A DNA stretch of 64,000 bases, taken from contig CAKQQT010000005.1 in assembly GCA_934271235.1 (NCBI GenBank), forward strand, positions 1-64,000. The letters are read 5' to 3'. Source of the stretch: an uncultured Clostridia bacterium. GTDB taxonomy: Bacteria > Bacillota > Clostridia > Peptostreptococcales > Anaerovoracaceae. The position numbers and the translations under genes were made by a program. Positions 1 through 9,768 of the stretch are shown in pieces; position 1 is the first letter of the stretch; every line of letters starts with the position of its first letter. The notes under the pieces were generated by a model. That model was given only the letters and a program-made list of their open reading frames with translations, ran no database searches and was not told where the DNA came from.

Positions 1-601
1 CGTACTGCCGGATATAGTGCAGCAGTTTGCTGTAGCCGAGGAGTGTCGGACTTTTTGTCAGGATTTCATCTTGTTTGCTATAATTCAAGTTTATCACATT
101 TACGACCAGTTCTAAAGAGTTTTCTTTCGGCTCGGCAAGAAAACTTTCCGACAAACGCAGCTGACGGCTGTCCCAGGTTTCCGTTCCGGTGTAAAAAGTA
201 TAGAACTCCGGCGCCGGAAACTTGATCTGATGCTTGCCGTAGATGCCCTCCGTCCCAGTCAGGTCTTCAATCGTGCGGCTGGCATAGCCGAGACATCGCA
301 GCGGCATGTTAAAGTTGATCGTACTCTGCTGCTCAGAAAGCACCAGATGATGATCATTGATGACAAAACCGAGGTCGTTTTTGCGGTCCACATAGACTGC
401 ATTTTCGAGGGTCGTATAGGTCAGTTCCGTGTCCGGCGGAAGATGCTCATCGCTGACCGCGTTGTAGAGTTCGATGGCACGCGCTTTTTCGGAAAAAAGC
501 AGACGGAATGTTGAATCTTTGTGCGTGCGCAGCGGGCTTTCGCCTGCACGGGACGTATCGGAAACCGATACTTGCTTCAAGGTTTGGGTTGCTGTTGGCA
601 T
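1..601 (-). CDS. Rpn-family PD-(D/E)XK nuclease / putative transposase, cut by window edge
   Basis: An open frame with no stop runs from an ATG at 601 to the window edge, giving the first 200 residues. The middle part has the Rpn/PDDEXK transposase signature seen in many gut Firmicutes: a KND segment near residue 80, then LVLSEQQST (the E-x-Q variant of the nuclease motif) about 15 residues later, then NMPLRCLGYASR. The end reads VVNVINLNY..., also typical. Members are thought to promote RecA-independent recombination. The C-terminus lies outside the window, so intactness cannot be judged. Family call fairly firm; activity inferred. Confidence 0.75.
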   Translation of the reverse strand, partial: MPTATQTLKQVSVSDTSRAGESPLRTHKDSTFRLLFSEKARAIELYNAVSDEHLPPDTELTYTTLENAVYVDRKNDLGFVINDHHLVLSEQQSTINFNMPLRCLGYASRTIEDLTGTEGIYGKHQIKFPAPEFYTFYTGTETWDSRQLRLSESFLAEPKENSLELVVNVINLNYSKQDEILTKSPTLLGYSKLLHYIRQY

Positions 602-796
602 AGGGTTCACACTTTCTTTTGTTTTCAGTTTCTCGTTTTTATCGTTACTTTTTCTTGATTGTTTGTATTTATTTTACTGTATTCATTTTACATCTTTAAC
701 ACCATACTTGTCAACCATATTTTTCCTCTTTCTCCACAGTACATAAATTTTGATTTTTATTGAATTTATGTACTGCGTCCATATTTGCTGTGAATC

Positions 797-812
797 TTTG
801 GGATATCCCAAA
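797..812. repeat. Perfect 16-bp palindrome
   Basis: TTTGGGATATCCCAAA is perfectly palindromic and lies 20 bases from the terminator of the adhesin gene. It may be an operator or only part of a 3' structure; nothing else identifies it. The surrounding 602-871 gap is otherwise AT-rich and shows no gene. Confidence 0.4.
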
Positions 813-848
813 AACGGGGAATGGAGAGTGATCGCTCACTCTCCATTC
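810..848 (-). terminator. Rho-independent terminator of the vWA adhesin gene
   Basis: The arms at 819-831 and 836-848 form a perfect 13-bp stem with loop TCGC. Read on the minus strand it is followed by CCCCGTTTTTGG, a moderate U tract, 24 bases after the adhesin stop. Confidence 0.7.
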
Positions 849-871
849 GTAAAAAGTCTTAGTGACTTATT

Positions 872-3800
872 TTATTTTGTTTCGCGTTTTGTCGCTTTGC
901 GGATTCCAAGCAACGCACCTGCTGCAATGATTCCGTAGATTGCCAGAGAAATCGGCATATCGTCGCCGGTCTTCGGAACGTTGTTCGGATTTTCATCCGG
1001 TTTGTTCGGTTCTGCCGGTGTTGCCGGATTGGTCGGCTTCGGGTCGGTCGGCTTCGGATCAACCGGCGGCTTTTCTGCATCCTTTGTATAGGTGTTGGTG
1101 ATTGTTACATTCTCGCCGCCATAGGCCAGCGTGAAATTGTTTTTGCTGAATGTCTGACCGGACTGCGTGTAACCCTCAACTGCAGGCGCAGTTTCCGTAA
1201 GCGTATATTCACCATAAGACAGATAGATCGTCTTGGTTTCGTTTGCTTTCAGCGTTACGGTACGAACTACGGTTCCATATCTGTTAGTAATGGTGACGTT
1301 AACCGCATAGTCAGCCGGAACAGTATCCAGACCTACAACCTGTTTGGTGATCGTCAGCGGATATACATCTGGGGTCGGAGTTGGTGGAATAATCACCTTT
1401 TCCCACTGTGCGGTGTAAGTGGCATTGCCGGTTACGGTTTTTGCGACCGCAGGATACCAACCGGTGAACGTGTAACCCGCACGCGTTGGCGTTCCATCGA
1501 AAGCAGGTGTCAAATCACCAGATTTCAGATTGTTGTAGACCTGATCAGCAAAGACCTGTTCTCCTTCCACACCGTCCGTGTAGGTCACGGTATAATACGT
1601 TGGATCCAGTTCCGAATCGCCACAATTGACCTTGAAGACAACAGGAAACTCACCATTCGCTATTTCAAAGTTCTCATAGGCCCTGTTAAACTTCACTACT
1701 ATGGTCTTGGTTTCCGTTTCTCCAGCGGCAAGCCGATGGTTCACCTGCATATCCTTATTGTACTGTTCAATGTACTGGCTTGCTGCAACAGTGATGGTAC
1801 TGGTGTAGTTACCTTCTTCGTCCTGATTGGTAACAGCGGAATATCCACCCACCGATGTGTCATATTCCTTGGTTTCGTGATTGCTGCCTTCTTTAACGCA
1901 TTCAACCTTTATCCTTAAGTTTTCCTTAATCAAATGCTCACTTTTGGATTCCCACTGTGCGATGTAAGTGGCGTCCTCGGTCACTGTATCGGCAACTGCC
2001 GGTTTCCATCCTTTGAAGATGTAGTCCGCATGGGTTGGTTCATTGTCATTCTCATCGTATTTAGGGGTTGTTGTTCCCTTCTCCAGATCAGGATAGACTT
2101 TATCCGCAAAGAACTCTTCATTCATGCCATCCTTGTAGGTAACGGTGTATGTGCCTGTATCTGTACTGGTGAAAGTCCATGTGCCGGTAATCGTAACATT
2201 CTCTGCTGTCATGGTAAAATTACTGGATCTATCCCAACCGTTAAAAGTCCATGTGCCTGTTTTGCCGTCTTTTGTGGTTTCTGTAGTGGTCAAACCATCA
2301 GCAACGGAGACAGATGTCCCAACTAAATATACTTTTTCTGCAGGAATTGCACTTGAAGTAGCAGGACTATCTCCGGTAACCTGATAGGTGACCTTCGCAG
2401 CAATCAGTGGAAGCGTTGGAGATTCCGATAAGGTTAACATTCCGCTATTGGAAGCATAAATGCCCGCCTTACTTTCTTCCGTGTCGTTGGTTGGATAGTA
2501 ATGCGTACCAGTCCGCCACTCGGCAGAAGGATCTGGTTCAATGGAGAACGTCAGCACCAATTTATTACCTTGCCATTTTCCATCCTTTTTTACCACCAGA
2601 TTTTCTTCACTGATGTAATTAAAACCGGAAACCGCAATGTTTTTTCCATCCCGAGTAACTTCTATGTTAGCATCGGTAATATCCTTAGGCTCACCCCAAG
2701 TGTTATCACTTATGCGCTCGGCTTTTTGAACCTTGCATGTTTTCAACGCATTGTTATTGTCCACTTCGAACTTGAAATAGTCACTCAAGGTATCCTTCAG
2801 CAGTGAAGTTGCATCTGCCTTAGCAGTGGTGCTGACTACTTCGTTGACAATCTGCTGGAATACCTCATTCAACTTTGAACCATCCGTAACAATGGTAGAA
2901 TAGTTATCCGCTTTCACAGTGCCTGCATTTGTCATGCTGCTCGCATCTGGATAATTGGAAGATGTATAATCCAAAAAGTTTTTCACATTCTTCGAAGGAT
3001 TCGCAATCATGCCAACGGTGTAAATCAACGTGTTAGCACTCTTCATAGTCTTGGCTTCGGAGATTGCCTTATTAGCGACATCCTTTTCAAAACTGTTCGT
3101 GGAAGTTGGTGCACCGTCCGTAAACAGCACCACAACTTTCTGCCTGTTCGCAGAGGATTTCTTCAGCAGATCATTTGCCAATTCCATGCCAAAGTCTGCT
3201 CGTGTCGCACCCGCAGCGCTCAATTCGTCAATCTTACTATTTAGACTGCTAGCACCATTGCCTGTGACACTAGTCAATTCGATAAGCTTTTGAGAGCAGT
3301 TATAATTATTAAACAAGCCTTCCCGATAGAAGTCATTGCCCACTTTTTCTGATTTCGTACCGGCAAACTTCACCACGGCAATCTTGTGATTCACATTATT
3401 GGTCACAGCCTCAGTCGCGACTTTGTCGACAAAATTCTTTGCGGCAGCCTTCATGGACTCCAGCTTTTTCGCAGTAGTGGTGGCAACTGTATACAAATCT
3501 CCCTCGTAGATGGTGTCCTTTGAGCTATTAACTATCTTACCGATATATTCACCATTGTTGCCGGTCCAATTCCAATAATAGAGATAAAACTCATCCGGGG
3601 CGTTCCATTTTCTGTCATGCTCGGCATATACTGGATAATACTCGTCATTAACCTTATAATAGTACGAAGTCTGGTGAGTCCACCAGTCTATAGCACCAAT
3701 TGAATCGTAGGAATATGCCTTGCTCACTTTTGTATAAGTGCGGGTAGTTTCGTCATCATCCATAGAACCGGAAACATCCAGCACCAGTACAATGTCCAAC

Positions 3801-4045
3801 GGCTTGCTGACGGTGGTAGGGCTGCTTGTTCCGGTAGCGAAAGCCTCCAGCACTAAGTCATAGGATCCGTCATCATTGGTGACAACTTTCTTCGTAATGC
3901 TCAAGTCATTAGCAGACTCTTGAACCAAAGTTTTTGCACCCGGTTCAATATCAGTTGCAGGCGTTTGATCCGCAAACGCCATGGTCGGCATGAAGCATAG
4001 CAGAACTGCTATGATCATGAGCACAGCTAAAATTTTCTGTTTCAT
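872..4045 (-). CDS. vWA-domain, LPXTG-like cell-wall anchored adhesin
   Basis: A 1057-residue surface protein. Residues 1-25 form a signal peptide ending MAFA. A von Willebrand A domain follows with an intact MIDAS motif D90-x-S92-x-S94 in LVLDVSGSM, a divalent-metal ligand site used in pilus-tip and adhesin proteins. Then come two InlB B-type repeats (each with the GW and ATY.AQWE signatures), a CnaB-like segment ending TITNTYTK, a proline-rich spacer of DPKPTDPKPT type, and a sorting signal VPKTG at 1023-1027 with a hydrophobic stretch and basic tail. The motif is VPKTG rather than LPXTG, common in Clostridia. Start is the ATG after GGAGGGG. No sortase or pilus genes sit nearby, so it is probably anchored alone. 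Confidence 0.88.
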   Translation of the reverse strand: MKQKILAVLMIIAVLLCFMPTMAFADQTPATDIEPGAKTLVQESANDLSITKKVVTNDDGSYDLVLEAFATGTSSPTTVSKPLDIVLVLDVSGSMDDDETTRTYTKVSKAYSYDSIGAIDWWTHQTSYYYKVNDEYYPVYAEHDRKWNAPDEFYLYYWNWTGNNGEYIGKIVNSSKDTIYEGDLYTVATTTAKKLESMKAAAKNFVDKVATEAVTNNVNHKIAVVKFAGTKSEKVGNDFYREGLFNNYNCSQKLIELTSVTGNGASSLNSKIDELSAAGATRADFGMELANDLLKKSSANRQKVVVLFTDGAPTSTNSFEKDVANKAISEAKTMKSANTLIYTVGMIANPSKNVKNFLDYTSSNYPDASSMTNAGTVKADNYSTIVTDGSKLNEVFQQIVNEVVSTTAKADATSLLKDTLSDYFKFEVDNNNALKTCKVQKAERISDNTWGEPKDITDANIEVTRDGKNIAVSGFNYISEENLVVKKDGKWQGNKLVLTFSIEPDPSAEWRTGTHYYPTNDTEESKAGIYASNSGMLTLSESPTLPLIAAKVTYQVTGDSPATSSAIPAEKVYLVGTSVSVADGLTTTETTKDGKTGTWTFNGWDRSSNFTMTAENVTITGTWTFTSTDTGTYTVTYKDGMNEEFFADKVYPDLEKGTTTPKYDENDNEPTHADYIFKGWKPAVADTVTEDATYIAQWESKSEHLIKENLRIKVECVKEGSNHETKEYDTSVGGYSAVTNQDEEGNYTSTITVAASQYIEQYNKDMQVNHRLAAGETETKTIVVKFNRAYENFEIANGEFPVVFKVNCGDSELDPTYYTVTYTDGVEGEQVFADQVYNNLKSGDLTPAFDGTPTRAGYTFTGWYPAVAKTVTGNATYTAQWEKVIIPPTPTPDVYPLTITKQVVGLDTVPADYAVNVTITNRYGTVVRTVTLKANETKTIYLSYGEYTLTETAPAVEGYTQSGQTFSKNNFTLAYGGENVTITNTYTKDAEKPPVDPKPTDPKPTNPATPAEPNKPDENPNNVPKTGDDMPISLAIYGIIAAGALLGIRKATKRETK

Positions 4046-4102
4046 TTTCCCCTCCTAATGTTCTTCATAGTTTTGTCTTTTTTGACCACATTAAGTAACC
4101 AT

Positions 4103-4131
4103 ATTATAGTATTTTTGCCAGGGTGCGTCAA
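4103..4131 (-). promoter_or_regulatory. SigA-type promoter of the adhesin gene
   Basis: On the minus strand TTGACG (4126-4131) and TATAAT (4103-4108) are separated by 17 bases, 58 bases upstream of the start codon. Near-consensus, so constitutive strong expression is plausible. Confidence 0.75.
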
Positions 4132-4204
4132 GCTTTACTGCGCAAAAGGATTGCTTTCTTTCTGAAACATTTTTGCTTGTTCTACAGGTTGATTTTGTCT
4201 GTTG

Positions 4205-5254
4205 TCAGTCATCTCCCTGCATCGGACTGTACAGGACGTTTGCCATGGCGTGCAGGGCGCTGCCGGTGGCCGCGCGGTCCATGGTCAGGCTGTAGGTGAC
4301 GCCCGGCGCGACATCGAACCAGAGGATCTTGCCGTCCGCGTTTTCGTTCCAGTACGCGGCCGTGATGCACCAGCCGATCGAGGTGTCTGTATCCTGCTTT
4401 GTGTAAGCTGCGCCCGCTTCCGAAATATCCGGGATCTCGTCCGGTACGCCGTCCGGCGACGCGATGCGGTAGACATAATGCACGCCGTCCAGATCAAAGG
4501 TCAGCTGCGCGGCGCTCTTGCCGTCCACAGCTTCCGGCGTCTGCGCGTCCGGCAATGCCTTGACGGTCACGATATCATAGCTGATGTTCTCTGCCCCCTC
4601 CGGCGCGCTGCCGATCTCAAAGCCGAGCGTCTGCAGGATGCTGTAGGCAGTATTGACCGCGTTCTGCCGGCTACCGGAAGTCGCAAGGCACCACTGGGTC
4701 TCGCTCTGCGGCGAATACCAGCTGACCTGCACACGGTCCGCGGCATCGGAAACGGTGATGCGGTAGGATTCTCCCGTCCAGGTCTGCGCGTCAGCCTGCG
4801 TGTTCTTCCCGGCTTCCGCTTCCTCAAAAAGCGCGGTTTCGGCCGTATCTTTCAGGATCCGATAGCGATAGGTTTCCCCTTTCTCGGTGAACTCTGCCTG
4901 TGCAATGGCGGTTTCACCGCTGTCGTTCCGCACCAAAGAATAGCTGGTATCTTCGGCGGTTTCCGGCAGGTCCATCACATAGCCGAGGGATTCCAGTTCT
5001 TCCCGCGTCGCCGCCTGCGCGGTATCCGCGGCCGGCGTCAGGAATCGGGTCCCGGCCAATACCAGACAAAGGCAGGCAAGGATCACACCGCCTCGCTGCA
5101 GCAGGCGTCTGCGTCCATCGGCCGGTTTCGACGCGGGTGCTCCGGCTTCGCCCCGCTGCGGCATCCGTGACTTCCCTGCGGCAGGCTGCTGCGCCTCTTC
5201 CAAAAAACGCGGATCGATGCTTTTCATGACTTTCTCGAATCGTTCCTGTTTCAT
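4205..5254 (-). CDS. Membrane-anchored anti-sigma-like protein
   Basis: A 349-residue protein with a short cytoplasmic N-terminus (about 55 residues, KVMKSIDPRFLEEAQ), one membrane segment at about 56-72, and a long extracellular part without a domain I can name. Its ATG overlaps the stop of the upstream ECF sigma gene by four bases (ATGA at 5251-5254), the usual arrangement for an ECF sigma factor and its anti-sigma factor. It probably holds the sigma factor inactive until an envelope signal arrives. Function is inferred from topology and context; no zinc anti-sigma HxxxCxxC motif is visible. Confidence 0.65.
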   Translation of the reverse strand: MKQERFEKVMKSIDPRFLEEAQQPAAGKSRMPQRGEAGAPASKPADGRRRLLQRGGVILACLCLVLAGTRFLTPAADTAQAATREELESLGYVMDLPETAEDTSYSLVRNDSGETAIAQAEFTEKGETYRYRILKDTAETALFEEAEAGKNTQADAQTWTGESYRITVSDAADRVQVSWYSPQSETQWCLATSGSRQNAVNTAYSILQTLGFEIGSAPEGAENISYDIVTVKALPDAQTPEAVDGKSAAQLTFDLDGVHYVYRIASPDGVPDEIPDISEAGAAYTKQDTDTSIGWCITAAYWNENADGKILWFDVAPGVTYSLTMDRAATGSALHAMANVLYSPMQGDD

Positions 5255-5826
5255 ATCGAAATGCCCTCCTTTCGCACAGCTTCCGCAAATCTTCTCCGGG
5301 TGCGGAACAGGCTGGATTTTACTTTTTCCTCGCTGACCGCAAAGGCCTGCGCGATCTCCCGGATGCTTTCGCCGTACCAGTACCGGCGCACGAAGAAGAT
5401 TCGTGCCTCCGGCTTGAGCTTTACCAAAAATCCGTTGAGAAAGTCCGCGAACTCCTGCCGGTTCTCCATGTTCTTCGGATCCCCGGCACTGCCCGCGTCC
5501 GGCAGACAGGTCTCCAGCTCCTCAAAGGCTTCGGTCAGCGCGGTGCTGCGTTTGGCAGCGTGGTTGTAATCATGGCGGTCCAGCGCCAGATTGCGCGTGA
5601 TCGCGCACAGATAAGCGCTTAACGACTGCGGCCTGGCAGGCGGGATCGTGTTCCACGCGCGCAGGCAGGTGTCGTTGACACATTCCTCAGCGTCCCGCGG
5701 ATCAGGCAGGATGCGGCGCGCGACGGACAGGCACAGCTGTCCGTATTTTTGTTTGACGGCGGTCAGCGCGGTTTCCTGTCGGTCAAAAAACAGCGCGATG
5801 ATGCTTTGGTCTTCAAAGATGTTCAC
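5251..5826 (-). CDS. ECF-type RNA polymerase sigma factor
   Basis: 191 residues, the normal size for an ECF sigma factor. Region 2 lies at about 29-65 (ARRILPDPRDAEECVNDTCLRAWN) and the region 4 helix-turn-helix at about 150-182 (ESIREIAQAFAVSEEKVKSS), with an acidic linker between. The start is GTG at 5826 behind AGGAAAGGAAAA. It is translationally coupled to the downstream membrane protein, its likely anti-sigma partner. Target genes cannot be told from the window; the neighbouring adhesin has its own SigA-like promoter. Confidence 0.88.
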   Translation of the reverse strand: MNIFEDQSIIALFFDRQETALTAVKQKYGQLCLSVARRILPDPRDAEECVNDTCLRAWNTIPPARPQSLSAYLCAITRNLALDRHDYNHAAKRSTALTEAFEELETCLPDAGSAGDPKNMENRQEFADFLNGFLVKLKPEARIFFVRRYWYGESIREIAQAFAVSEEKVKSSLFRTRRRFAEAVRKEGISI

Positions 5827-5874
5827 GGAAATTTTCCTTTCCTCTCATTATGACGGTAACCCGATGGCTGTGGT

Positions 5875-5910
5875 TGCAAAAAAGCAGGGAAACGCGGCGT
5901 CTCCCTGCTT
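5875..5910 (-). terminator. Terminator of glyA
   Basis: Arms 5882-5890 and 5902-5910 (AAGCAGGGA/TCCCTGCTT) form a 9-bp stem; on the minus strand a T run follows directly. It lies 23 bases past the glyA stop. Confidence 0.8.
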
Positions 5911-5932
5911 CAGTCTTCAATATCATACGGAA

Positions 5933-7189
5933 TTACTCCGCGTCCTTATACGCTTCTCTGAGCTTCTTGATCAGCTCGTCGATGCGGCGAACGACCTTGA
6001 CAAAGTCTTCTTCCTTGTAGCCTCTGGTGGTCATCGGCGCGGTACCGATGCGGACGCCGGAGGTTTCTTTCGGAGAACGCTTTTCGCAAGGCACGCAGTT
6101 CTTGTTGAGCGTGATGCCGACCTTGTCGCATTCTTCCTGCAGGACTCTGCCGCTGAACGGTTCATCAGAAAGGTCTAACAGGATCAGATGATTGTCCGTG
6201 CCGCCGGTCACGACCTTGTAGCCGAGACGGATAAATTCGTCGGACAGCGCCTTGCAGTTCTTAACGACCTGATGCACGTATTCTTTGTACTCCGGTCTCA
6301 GCGCTTCTTCGGCACAGACTGCCTTGCCGGCGATGATGTGTTCCAGCGGACCGCCCTGTGCGTACGGGAAGACCGCGCTGTCGATCTTTTTAGCCAGTTC
6401 CGGTCTTGCGAAGATCAGACCGCCGCGCGGGCCTCTGAGGGTCTTGTGCGTTGTGGTCGTGATGATGTCCGCATAGCCGAACGGAGACGGATGCGCGCCG
6501 CCTGCCACCAGACCCGCGATATGCGCCATATCGACCATGAAGTATGCGCCGACTTCCTTGGCGATCTCCGCGAACGCCGCAAAATCGATCGTTCTGGAAT
6601 AAGCGGACGCACCGGTCAGGATCAGCTGCGGTCTGCATGCCAGCGCCTTTTTGCGCACGTCCTGCATATCGATGTAGCCTCTTTCGTCTACATCATAAAA
6701 TACCATGTTGTATAATTTGCCGCTGAAGTTTACGGAAGATCCGTGGGTCAGGTGACCGCCGTTGTCCAGGCTCAGGGACAGGATCGTATCTCCCGGGTTC
6801 AGGATCGCCTTGTACGCGGCGAAGTTGGCCTGCGAACCGCTGTGCGGCTGTACGTTGACGTGATAATCGGTATCGAATACCTTTCTCCACATGTCGCAGC
6901 AGTATTCTTCCAGCTCATCGACAAACTCGGTCCCGCCGTAGTAACGGCTGGTATTGCCGGAAGTACGGACATACGGATAGCCCTCTGCGTATTTCCAAGA
7001 AAGACAACTGCCGCATGCCGCGAGAACTGCCTCGGAGCAGTAGTTTTCGGAAGCGATGAGCTCCACATTATTCTTCTGACGGTTGTATTCTTTTTCGATC
7101 AATCCGCCTACGACCGGTGATGTCTTTTTGATAAACTCAAAATTATCGACATTGTAAGTGCTGTTGTCTTTTCCGTTAACATCGAACAT
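5933..7189 (-). CDS. glyA: Serine hydroxymethyltransferase
   Basis: 418 residues, full length. It converts serine and tetrahydrofolate to glycine and 5,10-methylene-THF using PLP. The PLP lysine is K249 in TTTTHKTLRGPRGG; ELIASENY (43-50) and the RIGTAPMTTRG motif near the C-terminus are also present. Its own promoter lies upstream and a terminator follows. Together with fhs just upstream it supplies one-carbon units, fitting an anaerobe that depends on glycine/serine/formate interconversion. Confidence 0.97.
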   Translation of the reverse strand: MFDVNGKDNSTYNVDNFEFIKKTSPVVGGLIEKEYNRQKNNVELIASENYCSEAVLAACGSCLSWKYAEGYPYVRTSGNTSRYYGGTEFVDELEEYCCDMWRKVFDTDYHVNVQPHSGSQANFAAYKAILNPGDTILSLSLDNGGHLTHGSSVNFSGKLYNMVFYDVDERGYIDMQDVRKKALACRPQLILTGASAYSRTIDFAAFAEIAKEVGAYFMVDMAHIAGLVAGGAHPSPFGYADIITTTTHKTLRGPRGGLIFARPELAKKIDSAVFPYAQGGPLEHIIAGKAVCAEEALRPEYKEYVHQVVKNCKALSDEFIRLGYKVVTGGTDNHLILLDLSDEPFSGRVLQEECDKVGITLNKNCVPCEKRSPKETSGVRIGTAPMTTRGYKEEDFVKVVRRIDELIKKLREAYKDAE

Positions 7190-7258
7190 TTCAGATATTC
7201 CTCCATTTTTCTGTGCCCGCGCTCTGTTTCTCCTGCGGACAGTATTGCATATAAAATG

Positions 7259-7287
7259 ATTTTATCACAAACGTCGGTGCATCGCAA
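7259..7287 (-). promoter_or_regulatory. SigA-type promoter of glyA
   Basis: On the minus strand TTGCGA (7282-7287) and TAAAAT (7259-7264) with a 17-base spacer, about 70 bases upstream of the glyA start. Confidence 0.6.
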
Positions 7288-7314
7288 GAACTAAATTGCA
7301 GTCAGGCCTCTTCG

Positions 7315-7917
7315 TCAGGCCTCTTCCAGCTTCACGACGGAAACCTCAAACGCCTTGCGCATCTGGGCGCTGCCGTCCTCCATCTTCTTTTTGTACTCGC
7401 GGCTCTGGATGCGGCCCTCGATCATCAGCTTGGTGCCCACGCCGAGGCTCTCCGCGTAAGCGGCATTGCGGCCCCAGGCGATGCACGGGATATAATCGGA
7501 CTTGTTGTACATGCGGTTGACCGCCAGCATCAGGTCGCAGATCTCACGGCCCATCGGCGAGGTGCGGCGCAGCGGCGGCTTGCATAAGAAGCCCTCCAGA
7601 TAGATATAGTTTTCGTTATAGCCGAAATTTTCACTGAAAAAAATCTCTTTGGCGAACACGACAACGTTCAGCTTGTTGTGGTTCTCGACCACTTCGTTGT
7701 AGGTCCTCACTTGTCCTTTGATCTCCACAAAGTCTTTGATCCGCGGTGTATGGTCAAAGATCAGGCGCTCGGAGATCATGATGTTGATCTCGTCGATATA
7801 TCCGCTGCGGCGCTCGATGCCCAGCACAAATGTATAAAAAATCTCCCCGTATGTCTTATGACTGAACTCCAGATCCGAAAGAACGACCCCGCAAAGTTCC
7901 GCTACATTACTTTCCAT
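7315..7917 (-). CDS. Single-stranded DNA-binding protein-like, tandem OB-fold
   Basis: 200 residues without an acidic SSB tail (LxxDLPF type tip absent). The first half (about 1-100) and second half (103-200) each look like an OB-fold; the second half has the SSB-like stretch CDLMLAVNRMYNKSDYIPCIAWGRNA. This two-OB architecture is found in many Clostridia as an SSB paralogue besides the essential ssb. Start is the ATG behind AGGAGG. The true nucleic-acid target is unknown; a general DNA replication or repair role is inferred from fold only. Confidence 0.7.
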   Translation of the reverse strand: MESNVAELCGVVLSDLEFSHKTYGEIFYTFVLGIERRSGYIDEINIMISERLIFDHTPRIKDFVEIKGQVRTYNEVVENHNKLNVVVFAKEIFFSENFGYNENYIYLEGFLCKPPLRRTSPMGREICDLMLAVNRMYNKSDYIPCIAWGRNAAYAESLGVGTKLMIEGRIQSREYKKKMEDGSAQMRKAFEVSVVKLEEA

Positions 7918-8035
7918 CTTTTCCTCCTGTTTGTTTGAATGTCTCTACATTCTATTTCAGGTTTGGAAAAAGTATGCAAAATGTTTTCCTGCAGAACCCG
8001 CGAGGCCGCCGGTCTCGTTATCTTCTCGTTATTTT

Positions 8036-9712
8036 TTAGAACAGTCCGGTGATGACGCCGTTTTCATCCACGTCGATCTTCTCTGCCGACGGTACTTTCG
8101 GCAGTCCCGGCATGGTCATGATGTCGCCGGTCTTGGCAACGACAAAGCCCGCGCCCGCGCAGACCTTGACGTCTTTGATGGTGATGCGGAAATCCCGCGG
8201 CGCGCCCAGTTTCGACGCGTCGTCGGAGAAGCTGAACTGCGTCTTGGCCATGCAGACCGGGAGCGCTCCGAAGCCCAGATCTTCGATCGTCTGCAGCTGC
8301 TTTTTGGCCTGCGGCAGGAAATCGACGCCATCCGCGCGGTAGATCTTCGCGGCAACGGTTTCGATCTTTTCTTTCAAACTCAGATCGTCTTCATAGACAT
8401 AATGGAAATTGTTTTCGCCCTCTGTCAATCTGAGGACCTCTTCCGCGAGCGCCAGGCCGCCCTCGCCGCCTTTGCCCCATACTTCGGAGAGCACCACATT
8501 GACGCCCAGCGTGCAGCACTGTTCTTCCACCAGCGCCAGCTCCGCCTCGGTATCAGTCGGGAAGCGGTTGATGGCAACGACGCAAGGCAGTCCGTAATTC
8601 TGTGTCACGTTCTCAACATGCTGCAGCAGGTTCGGAAGTCCTTTTTTGAGAGCTTCCAGGTTCTCGCTGTTCAGTTCCTGTTTCGGCACGCCGCCGTGGT
8701 ATTTTAAAGCTCGAACGGTTGCGACTACAACGGCTGCGTCCGGACGCAGTCCGGCTTTGCGGCACTTGATGTCCACAAATTTTTCAGCTCCCAGGTCTGC
8801 TGCGAATCCGGCTTCGGTAACGACGATGTCCGCCAGTTTCAGCGCCATTCTGGTCGCCATGATGGAGTTGCAGCCGTGCGCGATATTGGCGAACGGTCCG
8901 CCGTGGATAAACGCCGGGGTGTGTTCCAGTGTCTGTACCAGATTCGGTTTCAGCGCGTCTTTGAGGACTGCTGCCACCGCGCCCTGGATCTTGAGGTCCG
9001 CGACCGTTACCGGCTTATCCTCATAGGTGTAGCCGACGATGATGGACGCGACTTTCTGCTTCAGATCCGGAATATCTTTGGAGAGGCAGAGGATCGCCAT
9101 GATCTCGCTGGCAACCGTGATCTCGAATCCGTCTTCGCGCGGTACGCCCTGCATGCGGCCGCCCAGTCCGTCGACGATATTCCGCAGCTGACGATCATTC
9201 ATATCGACTACGCGCTTCCATGTGATCTTTTTGACATCGATGCCGAGGCTGTTGCCCTGCTGGATATGGTTGTCAAGACAAGCCGCGATCAGATTGTTGG
9301 CGATGCCGATGGCGTGCATATCGCCGGTAAAGTGGAGATTGATGTCTTCCATCGGTACGACCTGCGCGTAGCCGCCGCCGGCCGCGCCGCCTTTGACGCC
9401 GAAGACCGGTCCCAGAGACGGTTCCCGCAGAGCGGCAAAAACATTTTTGCCCATTTTGTGCAGGGCGTCCGCAAGACCGACAGTCGTCGTCGTCTTACCC
9501 TCTCCTGCCGGAGTCGGGGAGATCGCGGTCACCAGCACCAGTTTGCCGTCCGGTGTGTCTGCCTTGTCTTTTAACAGATTGTAGTCGATCTTCGCTTTGT
9601 ATTTGCCGTACATTTCGATGTATTTTTCATCGATGCCGGCGTTCGCCGCGATCTCGCTGATGTTGGTCATCACTGACTCCTGTGCGATCTGAATGTCGCT
9701 CTTGAATTCCAT
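8036..9712 (-). CDS. fhs: Formate-tetrahydrofolate ligase
   Basis: 558 residues, full length. It forms 10-formyl-THF from formate, THF and ATP. The nucleotide loop PTPAGEGKT is at 66-74, and the family motifs [20 protein letters not shown] and [11 protein letters not shown] are intact. Start ATG follows AGGAGGAACCGCAA. In Clostridia it serves the methyl branch of acetogenesis or purine and glycine metabolism; next-door glyA suggests the latter cycle here. No other Wood-Ljungdahl genes are in the window. Confidence 0.97.
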   Translation of the reverse strand: MEFKSDIQIAQESVMTNISEIAANAGIDEKYIEMYGKYKAKIDYNLLKDKADTPDGKLVLVTAISPTPAGEGKTTTTVGLADALHKMGKNVFAALREPSLGPVFGVKGGAAGGGYAQVVPMEDINLHFTGDMHAIGIANNLIAACLDNHIQQGNSLGIDVKKITWKRVVDMNDRQLRNIVDGLGGRMQGVPREDGFEITVASEIMAILCLSKDIPDLKQKVASIIVGYTYEDKPVTVADLKIQGAVAAVLKDALKPNLVQTLEHTPAFIHGGPFANIAHGCNSIMATRMALKLADIVVTEAGFAADLGAEKFVDIKCRKAGLRPDAAVVVATVRALKYHGGVPKQELNSENLEALKKGLPNLLQHVENVTQNYGLPCVVAINRFPTDTEAELALVEEQCCTLGVNVVLSEVWGKGGEGGLALAEEVLRLTEGENNFHYVYEDDLSLKEKIETVAAKIYRADGVDFLPQAKKQLQTIEDLGFGALPVCMAKTQFSFSDDASKLGAPRDFRITIKDVKVCAGAGFVVAKTGDIMTMPGLPKVPSAEKIDVDENGVITGLF

Positions 9713-9768
9713 TTGCGGTTCCTCCTGTTTTCTTTTTTCGCATGGGTTGTTTCTTTGTTATCTATCTA

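Noticed and set aside
4202..5170. 322-codon plus-strand frame opposite the anti-sigma gene
   Set aside because: The minus-strand frame has a membrane segment and the ATGA overlap with the sigma gene; the plus-strand frame is Arg/Ala-rich noise.
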